Positions 34,110 to 42,694 of a stretch of 64,000 bases of DNA are shown piece by piece. Both the position numbers and the translations under genes were made by a program. The stretch is from contig NZ_SMRU01000010.1 of assembly GCF_004354015.1 (NCBI RefSeq), forward strand, positions 62,001 through 126,000, in the 5' to 3' direction. This DNA comes from Arthrobacter terricola (GTDB lineage Bacteria > Actinomycetota > Actinomycetes > Actinomycetales > Micrococcaceae). The notes under the pieces are model-generated. The model had not been told where the DNA came from, ran no database searches, and worked only from the letters and a program-made list of their open reading frames with translations. Positions within the stretch are counted from its first letter, which is position 1. Each line of letters begins with the position of its first letter.

Positions 34110-35324
34110 TTATTCTCCTTTGTTGGTTTCTTCTGCGACATTGCCGGAAGGGATCAGTTCGGCGGGCGCTTCGGCAGCGGCGGCGTCATCCGGTCCTTCA
34201 TCATGTTCCCACGTCCTTGCGGCAATATAGCGAATCGCCGAGTTTGCTACGGCCAGCAGGGGAACGGCGAAAAGCGCTCCAGGGATGCCGGCGAGGTAGG
34301 AGCCGGCGGCGACAGTCAGGATTACGGCGACCGGGTGGAGCGAGACGGCCTTGCCCATGACGAGCGGCTGGAGGATGTGGCTTTCGAGCTGCTGCACCAA
34401 GAGGACGATGCCCAGCATGACGAGCGCATTGACGGGACCGTTGGCCACCAAGGCAAGAAGGACTGCAACGGCACCTGTGACCAGGGCTCCGACGACGGGG
34501 ATGAATGAACCGATGAACACCAGCACCGCCAATGGCAAGGCCAGTGGAACTTGGATGATCGCTGCGCCGACACCGATTCCCACCGCATCGACGAAAGCCA
34601 CGAACATCTGGATGCGGACGTAGCTGACCATGGACGACCAACCACGTCGTCCTGCGCCGTCGGCCGCCGCACGCGCGGTCCGCGGCAGGAGCCCCACAAT
34701 GAACCGCCAGATCCGCGCCCCCTCCAGGAGGAAGAAGATGAGGATGAAGAGGGCCAGGACCATTCCCGCGGCAAAGTGCCCGGCCGTGCTCCCGAAGGAC
34801 AACGCGCCGCTCAGGATGCTGCTGCTGTTGTTCTGCAAGGCAGCCGTGGCGTCTTGGACGTACTTGTCGATTTGTTCCGCGGTCAGGCGCAAAGGTCCTT
34901 CGGCGAGCCAGGTCTGGATCTGTTGGATTCCGACGAGGGCTTCCTGCCACAGCTCGCCGAAGCCCACGGCCAGTTGCCGTCCCACGAGCGCCAAAGCACC
35001 CGCGATGACGCCGACGAAGCCGAGCACGGTGACGGCGACCGCCAGGCCTTGGGGTAGTTTGAGCCTCCTGAGCGAGGCTGTGACCGGGTTGAGCAAACCG
35101 GCGAGGAGCGCGGCCACCATGACGGGAATGACCAGGAAGCTGATCCTGCCCAACAACCATACGAGGGCGGCGACAACCACCATGATGAGGCCCACGCGCC
35201 AAGCCCACGCGGCCGCGATCCGGATTCCGTACGGGATGTCTTGCGCGATCCGGTTCTCCGGGAGGGGCACAAGCCTTCCCGGAGAGGGGTCGCTTGCTGC
35301 AGTGGCGTCATGCGCTGGCGTCAT
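34110..35324 (-). CDS. AI-2E family transporter-like permease
   Basis: A 404-residue polytopic protein of the AI-2E/PerM family with about eight helices. Conserved parts are FLVIPVMVAALLAGLLNPV, the long central amphipathic region (about residues 115-175), GMVLALFILIFFLLEG and IGSFIPVVGALVTGAVAVLLAL. Members export or take up varied substrates; the quorum-signal role is proven only for a few, so the substrate is unknown. AATTAT lies six bases before the ATG at 35324, a near-consensus leaderless promoter. Cotranscribed with ilvA. Confidence 0.88.
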   Translation of the reverse strand: MTPAHDATAASDPSPGRLVPLPENRIAQDIPYGIRIAAAWAWRVGLIMVVVAALVWLLGRISFLVIPVMVAALLAGLLNPVTASLRRLKLPQGLAVAVTVLGFVGVIAGALALVGRQLAVGFGELWQEALVGIQQIQTWLAEGPLRLTAEQIDKYVQDATAALQNNSSSILSGALSFGSTAGHFAAGMVLALFILIFFLLEGARIWRFIVGLLPRTARAAADGAGRRGWSSMVSYVRIQMFVAFVDAVGIGVGAAIIQVPLALPLAVLVFIGSFIPVVGALVTGAVAVLLALVANGPVNALVMLGIVLLVQQLESHILQPLVMGKAVSLHPVAVILTVAAGSYLAGIPGALFAVPLLAVANSAIRYIAARTWEHDEGPDDAAAAEAPAELIPSGNVAEETNKGE

Positions 35325-35365
35325 GACCCCATAATTCCGCAGGGATCGCTGGATGGGAAACCGGG

Positions 35366-36313
35366 CTACGGCACGGCGACGATTCCCCAGTTCATGGTGA
35401 AGGCCTCCCGTGGCTCGACCCACCGGGGCCCTTCGTCGGAATTGAAGGCATTGGCCGGTCCGGTCATGGGCTCGAGCGCAACCGCCTTCGAACGTCCCGG
35501 GAACGTGTCGGTGACGAAGACATGGACGTGCGTACAGTTGCTGTCCTGCTCCAAAGTGACAGTCCTGCCGTCGGGCGCGGACAGCGTGTGGCGGGCAACG
35601 CCGTCGTCGAACGCAAGGTCCAAGTACGCGGAGTCGAGGTCGAGGCTGCCGACGTTCCGGCCGCCGCTCAAATCGAAGTCTCCCTCGACGGGAACCGCGC
35701 TACGCGGGATGAGCCGCTCGTCGGTGACGAGGCGCGTGCGGGCGTGGACAGTCAGGACCGTCTCCTCGGGCGGGACGTCTCCGATGCGGAAGTAGGGGTG
35801 GGCGCCCAACACGAATGGAGCGGGCGACTCCGAATCGTTGATGAAGGTTTGCGAGACCCGCAGGGCGAGTTCGGCGTCGATCTCGTAGCGGACCTGGTGC
35901 CGGGCCAGGAACGGGTAGCCGTGCTGCGGGAAGATCACGGCCTCGAGGGTCACGGAGAATTCGTCTTCCGCGACGAGGGCATAGGACGAGTTGCGCAGGA
36001 GCCCGTGGCTGGCGTTGTTGCGCGAGACCTCGGTGACGTCCAGTTGCTGCTTCTTGCCGTTGAGGTACCAGACACCGTCTTCCACCCGGTTGGCCCACGG
36101 TGCCAAGGTGATGCCGGTGGCGCCCGGCGAAATTTGGTCGTCGCCGTAGCTTTCCGTGAATTGGACACCGTTGCGGCTGAACAACCGGAGGCCGGCGGCA
36201 AGTTCGGTAACGACGGCGAGCGCGTCACCGCGGCGGATTTCGAATTGGCGGCCGGTGGCGAAGCGGCGGGAAACGGCGTCGCCGACGGCGGTCGACGGGG
36301 ATGTAGGAGGCAT
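35366..36313 (-). CDS. Aldose 1-epimerase family protein
   Basis: A 315-residue galactose mutarotase-like protein that interconverts alpha and beta anomers of aldoses. Family signs are ITLAPWANRVEDGVWYLNG, ASHGLLRN (His), VLGAHPYFRIGD (His) and the glutamate in ALEPMTGPANAFN. Start taken at ATG 36313; ATG 36331 is an alternative. It is divergent from galT-galK across a 103-base AT-rich promoter region, so it likely serves galactose use. Confidence 0.9.
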   Translation of the reverse strand: MPPTSPSTAVGDAVSRRFATGRQFEIRRGDALAVVTELAAGLRLFSRNGVQFTESYGDDQISPGATGITLAPWANRVEDGVWYLNGKKQQLDVTEVSRNNASHGLLRNSSYALVAEDEFSVTLEAVIFPQHGYPFLARHQVRYEIDAELALRVSQTFINDSESPAPFVLGAHPYFRIGDVPPEETVLTVHARTRLVTDERLIPRSAVPVEGDFDLSGGRNVGSLDLDSAYLDLAFDDGVARHTLSAPDGRTVTLEQDSNCTHVHVFVTDTFPGRSKAVALEPMTGPANAFNSDEGPRWVEPREAFTMNWGIVAVP

Positions 36314-36381
36314 GGCACCACCGTACTGCATCGTCGAGGGGTGCGACGAGAAGCGCCCAATGTTCAATTTTGTTAGATATT

Positions 36382-36410
36382 TTGTCTTTTTGAGCGGTCT
36401 GTGGCACCAT
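36382..36410 (+). promoter_or_regulatory. Candidate galT promoter and operator area
   Basis: TTGTCT (36382-36387), a 17-base spacer, CACCAT (36405-36410), then six bases and the galT ATG. ATTTTGT occurs twice, 12 bases apart (36367 and 36379), in the most AT-rich patch nearby, a possible repressor site. Confidence 0.45.
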
Positions 36411-36416
36411 ATTTTC

Positions 36417-37568
36417 ATGACTCGCCTCACCAGCACACGCCTCGCCGACGGTCGGGAACTGATCTATTTCGACGACCCCGGCTCGCCGGAGCGTGATCCC
36501 GGATCCTTGGTGGACCACCGGGACCTTCCACCCCGTGCTGACCCGGGCGAGTTGCGTTACGACGCCCTCAGCGGCGAATGGGTAGCTGTCGCCGCCCACC
36601 GCCAAAGCCGGACGCACCTCCCTCCCGCGGACCAGTGCCCCATCTGCCCCACCACCCCGGCGAACCCTTCGGAAATCCCGGCGCCGGATTACGACGTCGT
36701 GGTGTTCGAGAACCGCTTCCCCTCCTTGGGCCCGGCAGTGGGATCCACTCCGGACGCCCCGGCCTGGGGAACCTCGGGACCGGCCTTCGGCCGTTGCGAA
36801 GTTGTCTCTTTCACACCGAAGCACACCGGTTCCTTTGCCGAACTCGGCGAGACCAGGGCTCGGACAGTCATTGAAGCCTGGGCACAGCGGACCGAAGCGC
36901 TAAGCGCCCTTCCCGGGGTCCGGCAGGTATTCCCGTTCGAAAACCGCGGCGCCGAAATCGGAGTGACGCTCCACCACCCCCACGGGCAGATCTATGCCTA
37001 CCCGTACGTGACGCCTCGCGCGGCGAGCCTCGGGGCCGAAGCCGGCAAGCACTTCGACGACTCCAGGGGCCGGGAATCGCTCACGTCCTCCATCCTCAAG
37101 GCGGAACTGCAGGACGGCAGGCGGATGGTGCTCGAAGCGGAACACTTCAGTGCTTACGTGCCGTTCGCGGCGCGGTGGCCCCTGGAGGTGCATCTGGTCC
37201 CCCACCGCCAAGTACCGGACCTGGCAGCTCTGACCGGCGCCGAACGCGACGAACTCGCCCACGTCTACCTCGATCTGCTCAAGCGCCTGGACGCCCTCTA
37301 TCCAACCCCGACCCCCTACATTTCCGCCTGGCACCAGGCACCGCTGGACCCTGCGTTGCGAGAGTCCGGCCACTTGCACCTGCAGTTGACCTCCCCCCGC
37401 CGGGCGGCCGACAAACTCAAATACCTTGCCGGCTCGGAGGCCGCCATGGGAGCCTTCATCAACGACACCACGCCCGAATCCGTGGCCGCCCGCCTGCGCT
37501 CCGTCGCCGGCGCCTCCACGCGAGCCGGCAAGACCACCACCGGAATCCCGGAAGGGGCCTCAGCATGA
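36417..37568 (+). CDS. galT: Galactose-1-phosphate uridylyltransferase
   Basis: A 383-residue enzyme of the Leloir pathway that exchanges UMP between UDP-glucose and galactose 1-phosphate. The zinc CPIC pair is Cys74/Cys77, and the catalytic HHPHGQ motif lies at about residues 185-190 with the nucleophilic His in HPH. ISAWHQAPL and SGHLHLQLTSP near the C-terminus are also typical. The stop overlaps the galK ATG (ATGA). An upstream open frame exists but conservation and the promoter start at 36417. Confidence 0.96.
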   Translation: MTRLTSTRLADGRELIYFDDPGSPERDPGSLVDHRDLPPRADPGELRYDALSGEWVAVAAHRQSRTHLPPADQCPICPTTPANPSEIPAPDYDVVVFENRFPSLGPAVGSTPDAPAWGTSGPAFGRCEVVSFTPKHTGSFAELGETRARTVIEAWAQRTEALSALPGVRQVFPFENRGAEIGVTLHHPHGQIYAYPYVTPRAASLGAEAGKHFDDSRGRESLTSSILKAELQDGRRMVLEAEHFSAYVPFAARWPLEVHLVPHRQVPDLAALTGAERDELAHVYLDLLKRLDALYPTPTPYISAWHQAPLDPALRESGHLHLQLTSPRRAADKLKYLAGSEAAMGAFINDTTPESVAARLRSVAGASTRAGKTTTGIPEGASA

Positions 37569-38734
37569 CCTCCACTCCCGACGCTCCCGCAGTGAGTGCG
37601 CTCTCCGAACAGTTCGAGGCCGCCTTCGGTTCAGCGCCCGACGGCGTGTGGCAGGCTCCCGGACGAGTCAACCTGATCGGTGAGCACACCGATTACAACG
37701 AGGGTTTCGTGTTGCCTTTCGCGATCGACAAGACGGCGAAGGTCGCCTTGCGCTTGCGCGGGGATTCGCAGATCCGGCTCCTTTCCACCTTCGGCGCGCA
37801 AGGCCTCGTCGAGGCAGACGCCGCGGCGCTGGTTCCAGGCTCCGCCAAAGGCTGGACGAAATACCCCCTCGGCGTGGCCTGGGCCCTCCAACAGCGCGGG
37901 ATCGAGGTCCCCGGCTTCGACCTGCTCCTGGACTCCGACGTGCCCCTCGGTGCGGGGCTCTCCTCTTCCCACGCCATTGAAAGCGCCGTTATCCTGGCCC
38001 TCAACGAGCTCAAGGAAGCCGGCCTCAGGGCAGAAGACATGGTGCTGGAAACGCAGCGGGCCGAAAACGAATTCGTCGGCGCTCCCACCGGAATCATGGA
38101 CCAGTCCGCGTCGCTCCGCGGCTCCGCCGGTCATGCCGTCTTCCTGGATTGCCGGGACCAAAGCATCCAATTGGTCCCGTTCGACGCTGAAGACGCCGGG
38201 CTCGTGTTGCTCGTCATCGACACCAAGGTCTCCCATTCCCATGCCGACGGCGGCTACGCGTCCAGGCGCGAATCCTGCGAATTGGGCGCCGAGGTCCTGG
38301 GAGTTTCATCGCTTCGCGACGTCGGCATCGGCGACCTCGAGGAAGCCAGCGGACTGCTTGACGAGACGACGTTCCGGCGCGTCCGCCACGTAGTAACCGA
38401 GAACGACCGCGTACTCCAAACGGTTGAGCGCCTTACCTCGGACGGCCCCGGTCATATCGGCCTGCTGCTCGACGCGAGCCATGCCTCCATGCGGGACGAT
38501 TTCGAGATCTCCTGCCCGGAACTGGACCTTGCCGTGGACACATCCCGCGCGCACGGCGCCATCGGAGCCCGGATGACCGGCGGGGGCTTCGGCGGCTCAG
38601 CCATCGCGCTCACCCCGGTACGGCACGAGCAGGAGGTGCGTGACGCCGTCGTACGCGCCTTTGAAGCGGCCGGATTCACGACGCCGGACATCTTCACGGT
38701 GGTCCCCGCAGCGGGCGCCACACGCCTGATCTGA
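37565..38734 (+). CDS. galK: Galactokinase
   Basis: A 389-residue GHMP kinase that phosphorylates galactose. The galactose-binding signature is PGRVNLIGEHTDYNEGFVLP (about residues 31-50), the ATP-binding motif is PLGAGLSSSHAIESAV (about 125-140), and motif 3 is GARMTGGGFGGSAIAL. The usual Ala after GLSSS is His here, which I have also seen in other actinobacterial galactokinases. Coupled to galT by a four-base overlap. Confidence 0.96.
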   Translation: MTSTPDAPAVSALSEQFEAAFGSAPDGVWQAPGRVNLIGEHTDYNEGFVLPFAIDKTAKVALRLRGDSQIRLLSTFGAQGLVEADAAALVPGSAKGWTKYPLGVAWALQQRGIEVPGFDLLLDSDVPLGAGLSSSHAIESAVILALNELKEAGLRAEDMVLETQRAENEFVGAPTGIMDQSASLRGSAGHAVFLDCRDQSIQLVPFDAEDAGLVLLVIDTKVSHSHADGGYASRRESCELGAEVLGVSSLRDVGIGDLEEASGLLDETTFRRVRHVVTENDRVLQTVERLTSDGPGHIGLLLDASHASMRDDFEISCPELDLAVDTSRAHGAIGARMTGGGFGGSAIALTPVRHEQEVRDAVVRAFEAAGFTTPDIFTVVPAAGATRLI

Positions 38735-38784
38735 GCGCCGCACCGCCGGCCGATTCAGCGCGATGCGGCCACCTGTCCCGGGCG

Positions 38785-38790
38785 TAAGCT
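38785..38790 (+). promoter_or_regulatory. -10 box, leaderless promoter of the thiolase gene
   Basis: TAAGCT, six bases (GGGCCT) before the ATG at 38797, so the thiolase need not depend on the gal transcript. Confidence 0.55.
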
Positions 38791-38796
38791 GGGCCT

Positions 38797-40035
38797 ATGA
38801 CTGAGGCCGTCATCGTGTCAACCGCCAGGAGCCCGATTGGCCGGGCGTTCAAAGGCTCCCTCAAGGACGAACGCCCCGACGACCTCGCGGTAGCCATGGT
38901 GACCGCCGCGTTGGCCAGGATCCCGGCGTTCGATCCCGGCGCGGCAGACGGGCGCGGCCTGGACGACTTCTACCTCGGATGCGCCGAACCCAGCGGCGAG
39001 GCGGGATCGAACATGGCCCGCGTGGTCACTGTCCTCGCCGGGCTGGACACCGTCCCCGCGGCCACCATCAACCGGTTCTGCGCGTCGAGCCTCCAGACCC
39101 TGCGGATGGCGTTCCATGCGATCAAGTCCGGGGAAGGCAACGCCTTCGTGGCAGCGGGGGTCGAATCGGTCTCGCGCTACCAGAACTGGGTGGGCGCCGG
39201 CGAGACCGATACCAGCGTCCATAATCCCCTCTTCGCCACGGCCCGGGCACGCACCGCCGCCCGAGCCGCCTCCAACACGCCGTGGACCGATCCGCGCTGG
39301 GGCGGCAGGATGCCGGACGTCTACATCGCGATGGGACAGACCGCGGAAAACGTTGCCACAAGCAAGGGGATCAGCCGGGCAGAGCAGGACGAGTGGGCCG
39401 TGCTCAGCCAGAACCGCACCGAAGCTGCCATTGCTTCAGGCTTCTATGCCCGGGAGATCACGCCGTACGAACGCAAGGACGGCACCGTGATGGATCGCGA
39501 CGATTCGCCCCGGGCAGGCGTCACCCTTGAGGCGGTCTCGGCCTTGCAGCCCGTTTTCCGGCCCCAAGGGACCGTCACCGCGGGGAACGCCTGCCCGCTC
39601 AACGACGGGGCTGCCGCCGTCGTGGTCATGAGCGACTCCCGTGCCCGGGAACTTGGCCTGCAACCCCTGGCCCGCATTGTATCCACCGGCGTCAGCGCAC
39701 TCTCCCCCGAACTCATGGGCATGGGTCCGGTAGAGTCGTCCCGCCGCGCGCTCGCCTCCGCCGGACTGACGATGGCCGATATCGACCTCGTTGAACTCAA
39801 CGAGGCATTCGCCGTGCAGGTGGTGGCGAGCGCCCGCGAACTCGGCATCGATCCCGAGAAGCTTAACGTCCACGGCGGCGCGATCGCCCTCGGCCACCCC
39901 TTCGGGATGACCGGAGCCCGCATGACCACCACCTTGCTCAACGGCTTGCGCGAACGCGACGGCACCTTGGGACTCGCGACCCTGTGCGTCGGCGGCGGGC
40001 AAGGCATGGCTGTGGTCTTCGAGCGCCTTTCCTAG
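38797..40035 (+). CDS. Thiolase family protein (acetyl-CoA acyltransferase)
   Basis: A 412-residue thiolase. The nucleophilic cysteine is Cys95 in INRFCASSLQ, the catalytic histidine is in GGAIALGHPFGMTGAR, and the second cysteine is in LCVGGGQGMA, so all three active-site parts are intact. NEAFAVQ is also present. It should cleave 3-ketoacyl-CoA in beta-oxidation or condense acetyl-CoA; no hydratase or dehydrogenase partner lies nearby to say which. Own leaderless promoter. Confidence 0.93.
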   Translation: MTEAVIVSTARSPIGRAFKGSLKDERPDDLAVAMVTAALARIPAFDPGAADGRGLDDFYLGCAEPSGEAGSNMARVVTVLAGLDTVPAATINRFCASSLQTLRMAFHAIKSGEGNAFVAAGVESVSRYQNWVGAGETDTSVHNPLFATARARTAARAASNTPWTDPRWGGRMPDVYIAMGQTAENVATSKGISRAEQDEWAVLSQNRTEAAIASGFYAREITPYERKDGTVMDRDDSPRAGVTLEAVSALQPVFRPQGTVTAGNACPLNDGAAAVVVMSDSRARELGLQPLARIVSTGVSALSPELMGMGPVESSRRALASAGLTMADIDLVELNEAFAVQVVASARELGIDPEKLNVHGGAIALGHPFGMTGARMTTTLLNGLRERDGTLGLATLCVGGGQGMAVVFERLS

Positions 40036-40049
40036 CCCGCCCTTCGGAG

Positions 40050-40973
40050 TTAGTCGTCGCCTCGCAGGATCGCCAGCAGGCGGATGATCTCCACATACAG
40101 CCACACAAGCGTGACGGTCAGGCCGAACGCTGCCGTCCAGGAGTACCGTTCCGGAGCACCCTGCAGGACACCCTGCTCAATGCTCGTGAAGTCCATGACC
40201 AGGGAGAAGGCAGCCAGGCCGATGGCCAGGAGACCGATGAAAACACCGAGCGGAATGCCGAAAATGTGGACGCTGGTGCCCAGGCCGAACGGTGAATTCA
40301 CGACGCCGGTCCACACCATGACCATGTTGATCACCGCGAAAACGAGGTACCCGAGCATCGCAATCATGAAGAACCGCATCGCCTTGGGCGTGGCGCGCAC
40401 CTTACCGCTCTTGAAAAGCGCAAGGGTCACGCCGAAGACGGCGAGGGTTCCGATCACGGCCTGCAGGCCGACGCCCGGGTACAAGGCGTCCAGGAACCGC
40501 GTGAGGCCACCGAGGAACAACCCCTCCAGCCCGGCGTAGCCAAGGATCAAGGCCGGCGACGGCTGCTTCTTGAAGGTGTTGACCATGGCCAAAACGAAGC
40601 CGCCCAACGCACCGACCACCATCAAAAGGCTGGACGTGCCAGGTGCGACGAACAGGCTGATGGCCGCGCCGATCAGCAAGACAGCGAGGCAAGCCGCCGT
40701 CTTGACGATGACGTCGTCGAAAGTCATCCGGCCTGTCTCGGCCGGGCCGGCGGAAGGCCGGTTGTACATCTTGTACATCTGCTGCAGCTGGTCGCTGCTC
40801 ATCTGCTGCGTTGACCAGGCCGGCTCACCGTACTGGGGCTGACCGTACTGCTGTTGACCGTACTGGGGCTGGCCGTATCCGGGCTGGCTTTGAGGATAAC
40901 TGGGAACACGCGGTGCCTGTGTGGCTCCACGGAAACTCTTTCCGTTGAAGATCGGGTTGCCGCCGAGTGCCAT
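40050..40973 (-). CDS. Bax inhibitor-1 / YccA family membrane protein
   Basis: A 307-residue protein with seven predicted helices after a cytoplasmic N-terminus rich in Gln, Tyr, Gly and Pro. This N-terminus holds four imperfect repeats of GQPQYGQ type at about residues 30-50. The BI-1 core begins at about residue 85 (MTFDDVIVKTAACLAVLLIG) and ends with WLYVEIIRLLAILRGDD. Homologues act as pH-sensitive calcium leak channels; the bacterial role is unclear. AGAAGG stands before the ATG at 40973. Confidence 0.92.
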   Translation of the reverse strand: MALGGNPIFNGKSFRGATQAPRVPSYPQSQPGYGQPQYGQQQYGQPQYGEPAWSTQQMSSDQLQQMYKMYNRPSAGPAETGRMTFDDVIVKTAACLAVLLIGAAISLFVAPGTSSLLMVVGALGGFVLAMVNTFKKQPSPALILGYAGLEGLFLGGLTRFLDALYPGVGLQAVIGTLAVFGVTLALFKSGKVRATPKAMRFFMIAMLGYLVFAVINMVMVWTGVVNSPFGLGTSVHIFGIPLGVFIGLLAIGLAAFSLVMDFTSIEQGVLQGAPERYSWTAAFGLTVTLVWLYVEIIRLLAILRGDD

Positions 40974-41062
40974 GATGGATGTCCTTCTTGGTTTGGGTGC
41001 GAAGTGATAGTTCACGCTACCAATTCCTACGCTCGGACCGCCCGAATAGTTCCATCGGTTCT

Positions 41063-41100
41063 GTGCCGGCGTCCCCACATTGAGACCGGGACGCCGGCAC
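41063..41100 (-). terminator. Terminator after the liv operon
   Basis: Perfect 13-bp stem GTGCCGGCGTCCC / GGGACGCCGGCAC with a 12-base loop, seven bases past the livF stop. Confidence 0.8.
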
Positions 41101-41106
41101 GGTCTC

Positions 41107-41820
41107 TTATCCGACGCCCAAGTAGGCTTCCTTGATCACCGGATTCGCAAGCAATTCCTTGCCGGTGCCGCTATGCGTGATCGACCCGGTCTCAAGGACA
41201 AATGCCCGGTTGGCCCGGGCCAGGGCCTGGTTGGCATTTTGTTCGACCAAAAGCACCGTGGTGCCCTGGTTGTTGATTTCGCTGACGATCTTGAAGATCT
41301 GCCGGATGAACTGCGGGGCAAGGCCCATGGACGGTTCATCCAACAGCAGCAATTTCGGATTGGACATCAACGCCCTGCCAATTGCGAGCATTTGCTGCTC
41401 GCCACCGCTCATGGTTCCACCGAACTGCCGGGCGCGCTCCTTCAACCGGGGAAAAAGATCGAAAACCCGCTCGAGGTCCTCCGATATCTTGGTCCGGTCC
41501 TTGCGGCCATAGGAGCCCATGTCAAGGTTCTCCATTACGGTCATGCCGGGGAAAATCCCGCGGCCCTCGGGAGCCTGGGAAATTCCCTGCATGACGCGGA
41601 CATGCGCCTTCATGCGGGTGATGTCCTTGCCCCCGAACGTGATGGATCCCGACGACGGGTGGAGCAAACCCGAGATGGTCCGCATGGTGGTTGTCTTTCC
41701 CGCTCCGTTGGCACCGATGAGCGAGACGATTTCGCCCTCTTCGACACTGAAGGACATGTTGGAAATGGCTTGGATCCGGCCGTAGTGGACGGAAACGTTC
41801 TTCAGCTCAAGCAACGTCAT
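41107..41820 (-). CDS. livF: Branched-chain amino acid ABC transporter ATPase LivF
   Basis: A 237-residue nucleotide-binding subunit. Walker A is GANGAGKTT, the signature MSGGEQQML, Walker B LLLLDEPSMGLAP, and the switch region ends in LLVEQNANQAL, the hallmark of LivF as opposed to LivG. The ATG at 41820 overlaps the end of livG by 14 bases and has GGAG upstream. Last gene of the operon before a strong hairpin. Confidence 0.95.
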   Translation of the reverse strand: MTLLELKNVSVHYGRIQAISNMSFSVEEGEIVSLIGANGAGKTTTMRTISGLLHPSSGSITFGGKDITRMKAHVRVMQGISQAPEGRGIFPGMTVMENLDMGSYGRKDRTKISEDLERVFDLFPRLKERARQFGGTMSGGEQQMLAIGRALMSNPKLLLLDEPSMGLAPQFIRQIFKIVSEINNQGTTVLLVEQNANQALARANRAFVLETGSITHSGTGKELLANPVIKEAYLGVG

Positions 41821-42694
41821 CTTCAGGCTCCCCGAGATAGGCGGAAATGACCTTGGGGTCATCGCGAATAACCTTGGGCACGTCGTCGGCGATCTTCTTT
41901 CCGAACTCCAGGACCACGATCCGGTCCGTGACGCCCATGACCAACTTCATGTCGTGCTCAATGAGCAGAACCGTGTATCCGTCATCGCGAATTGTTCGGA
42001 TGAGGGACATAAGTTCCTCTTTTTCCGCAGGATTGAAGCCGGCCGCCGGTTCGTCCAGGCAAAGGACCTTGGGGTCCGTTGCGAGCGCCCGGGCGATTTC
42101 CAGGCGGCGCTGGTATCCATAGGGCAAGTGCCGGGACAGGAAATGCGCGTGGTCGGCGATCCCGACGAATTCGAGCAATGCCATTCCCCGCTCAATGGCC
42201 GTCTTTTCCTCCCGAACATGGCTGGGCAGGCGAAACAAGGCACCTCCAACACTCGTTCGGTGCCGGGCGTCCAAGCCAACCACGACGTTCTCCAAGGCCG
42301 TCATCTCGCCGAAGAGCCGGATGTTCTGGAAAGTCCTGGCGAGGCCGCGCCTGGTGATCTTGTGTTGCGGCAATCCGTTGAGCAGCTTCCCCTCAAGCAG
42401 GACTTTCCCTGCCGTCGGTTTGTATACCCCGGTCATGGCGTTGAAGCACGTGGTCTTACCGGCGCCGTTGGGACCGATCAGGCCAAGGATTTCACCGCGG
42501 TTGATATCGAACGTGACATTGTCCAGGGCTGTCAGGCCGCCGAACTTGATGGTGAGGTTCTGCACTTGGACCAGGGCCTCGCCTACCTTGGTGACGATAT
42601 CGCGCTCCGGTGCAACCTTTTCCGCGACCTCAAGGTCCACACCCTGCTCCTTGAGGGCGTCGACGTCGATTTCCGGCTCGATTGCTTCACTCAT
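41807..42694 (-). CDS. livG: Branched-chain amino acid ABC transporter ATPase LivG
   Basis: A 295-residue nucleotide-binding subunit. It has Walker A GPNGAGKTT, RTFQNIRLFGEMT (Q-loop), LPYGYQRRLEIARAL in place of the usual LSGGQ as is normal for LivG, Walker B VLCLDEPAAGFNP and LLIEHDMKLVMG. An N-terminal extension of about 40 residues (VDALKEQGVDLEVAEKV) precedes the ATPase core and is longer than in E. coli. Overlaps livM by eight bases and livF by 14. Confidence 0.95.
   Translation of the reverse strand: MSEAIEPEIDVDALKEQGVDLEVAEKVAPERDIVTKVGEALVQVQNLTIKFGGLTALDNVTFDINRGEILGLIGPNGAGKTTCFNAMTGVYKPTAGKVLLEGKLLNGLPQHKITRRGLARTFQNIRLFGEMTALENVVVGLDARHRTSVGGALFRLPSHVREEKTAIERGMALLEFVGIADHAHFLSRHLPYGYQRRLEIARALATDPKVLCLDEPAAGFNPAEKEELMSLIRTIRDDGYTVLLIEHDMKLVMGVTDRIVVLEFGKKIADDVPKVIRDDPKVISAYLGEPEDDVA

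Noticed and set aside
40805..40900. Short direct repeats (CCGTACTGGGGCTG type) that could suggest a CRISPR or minisatellite.
   Set aside because: They encode the GQPQYGQ repeats at the N-terminus of the Bax inhibitor-1 protein, so they are coding repeats. No CRISPR array is present.
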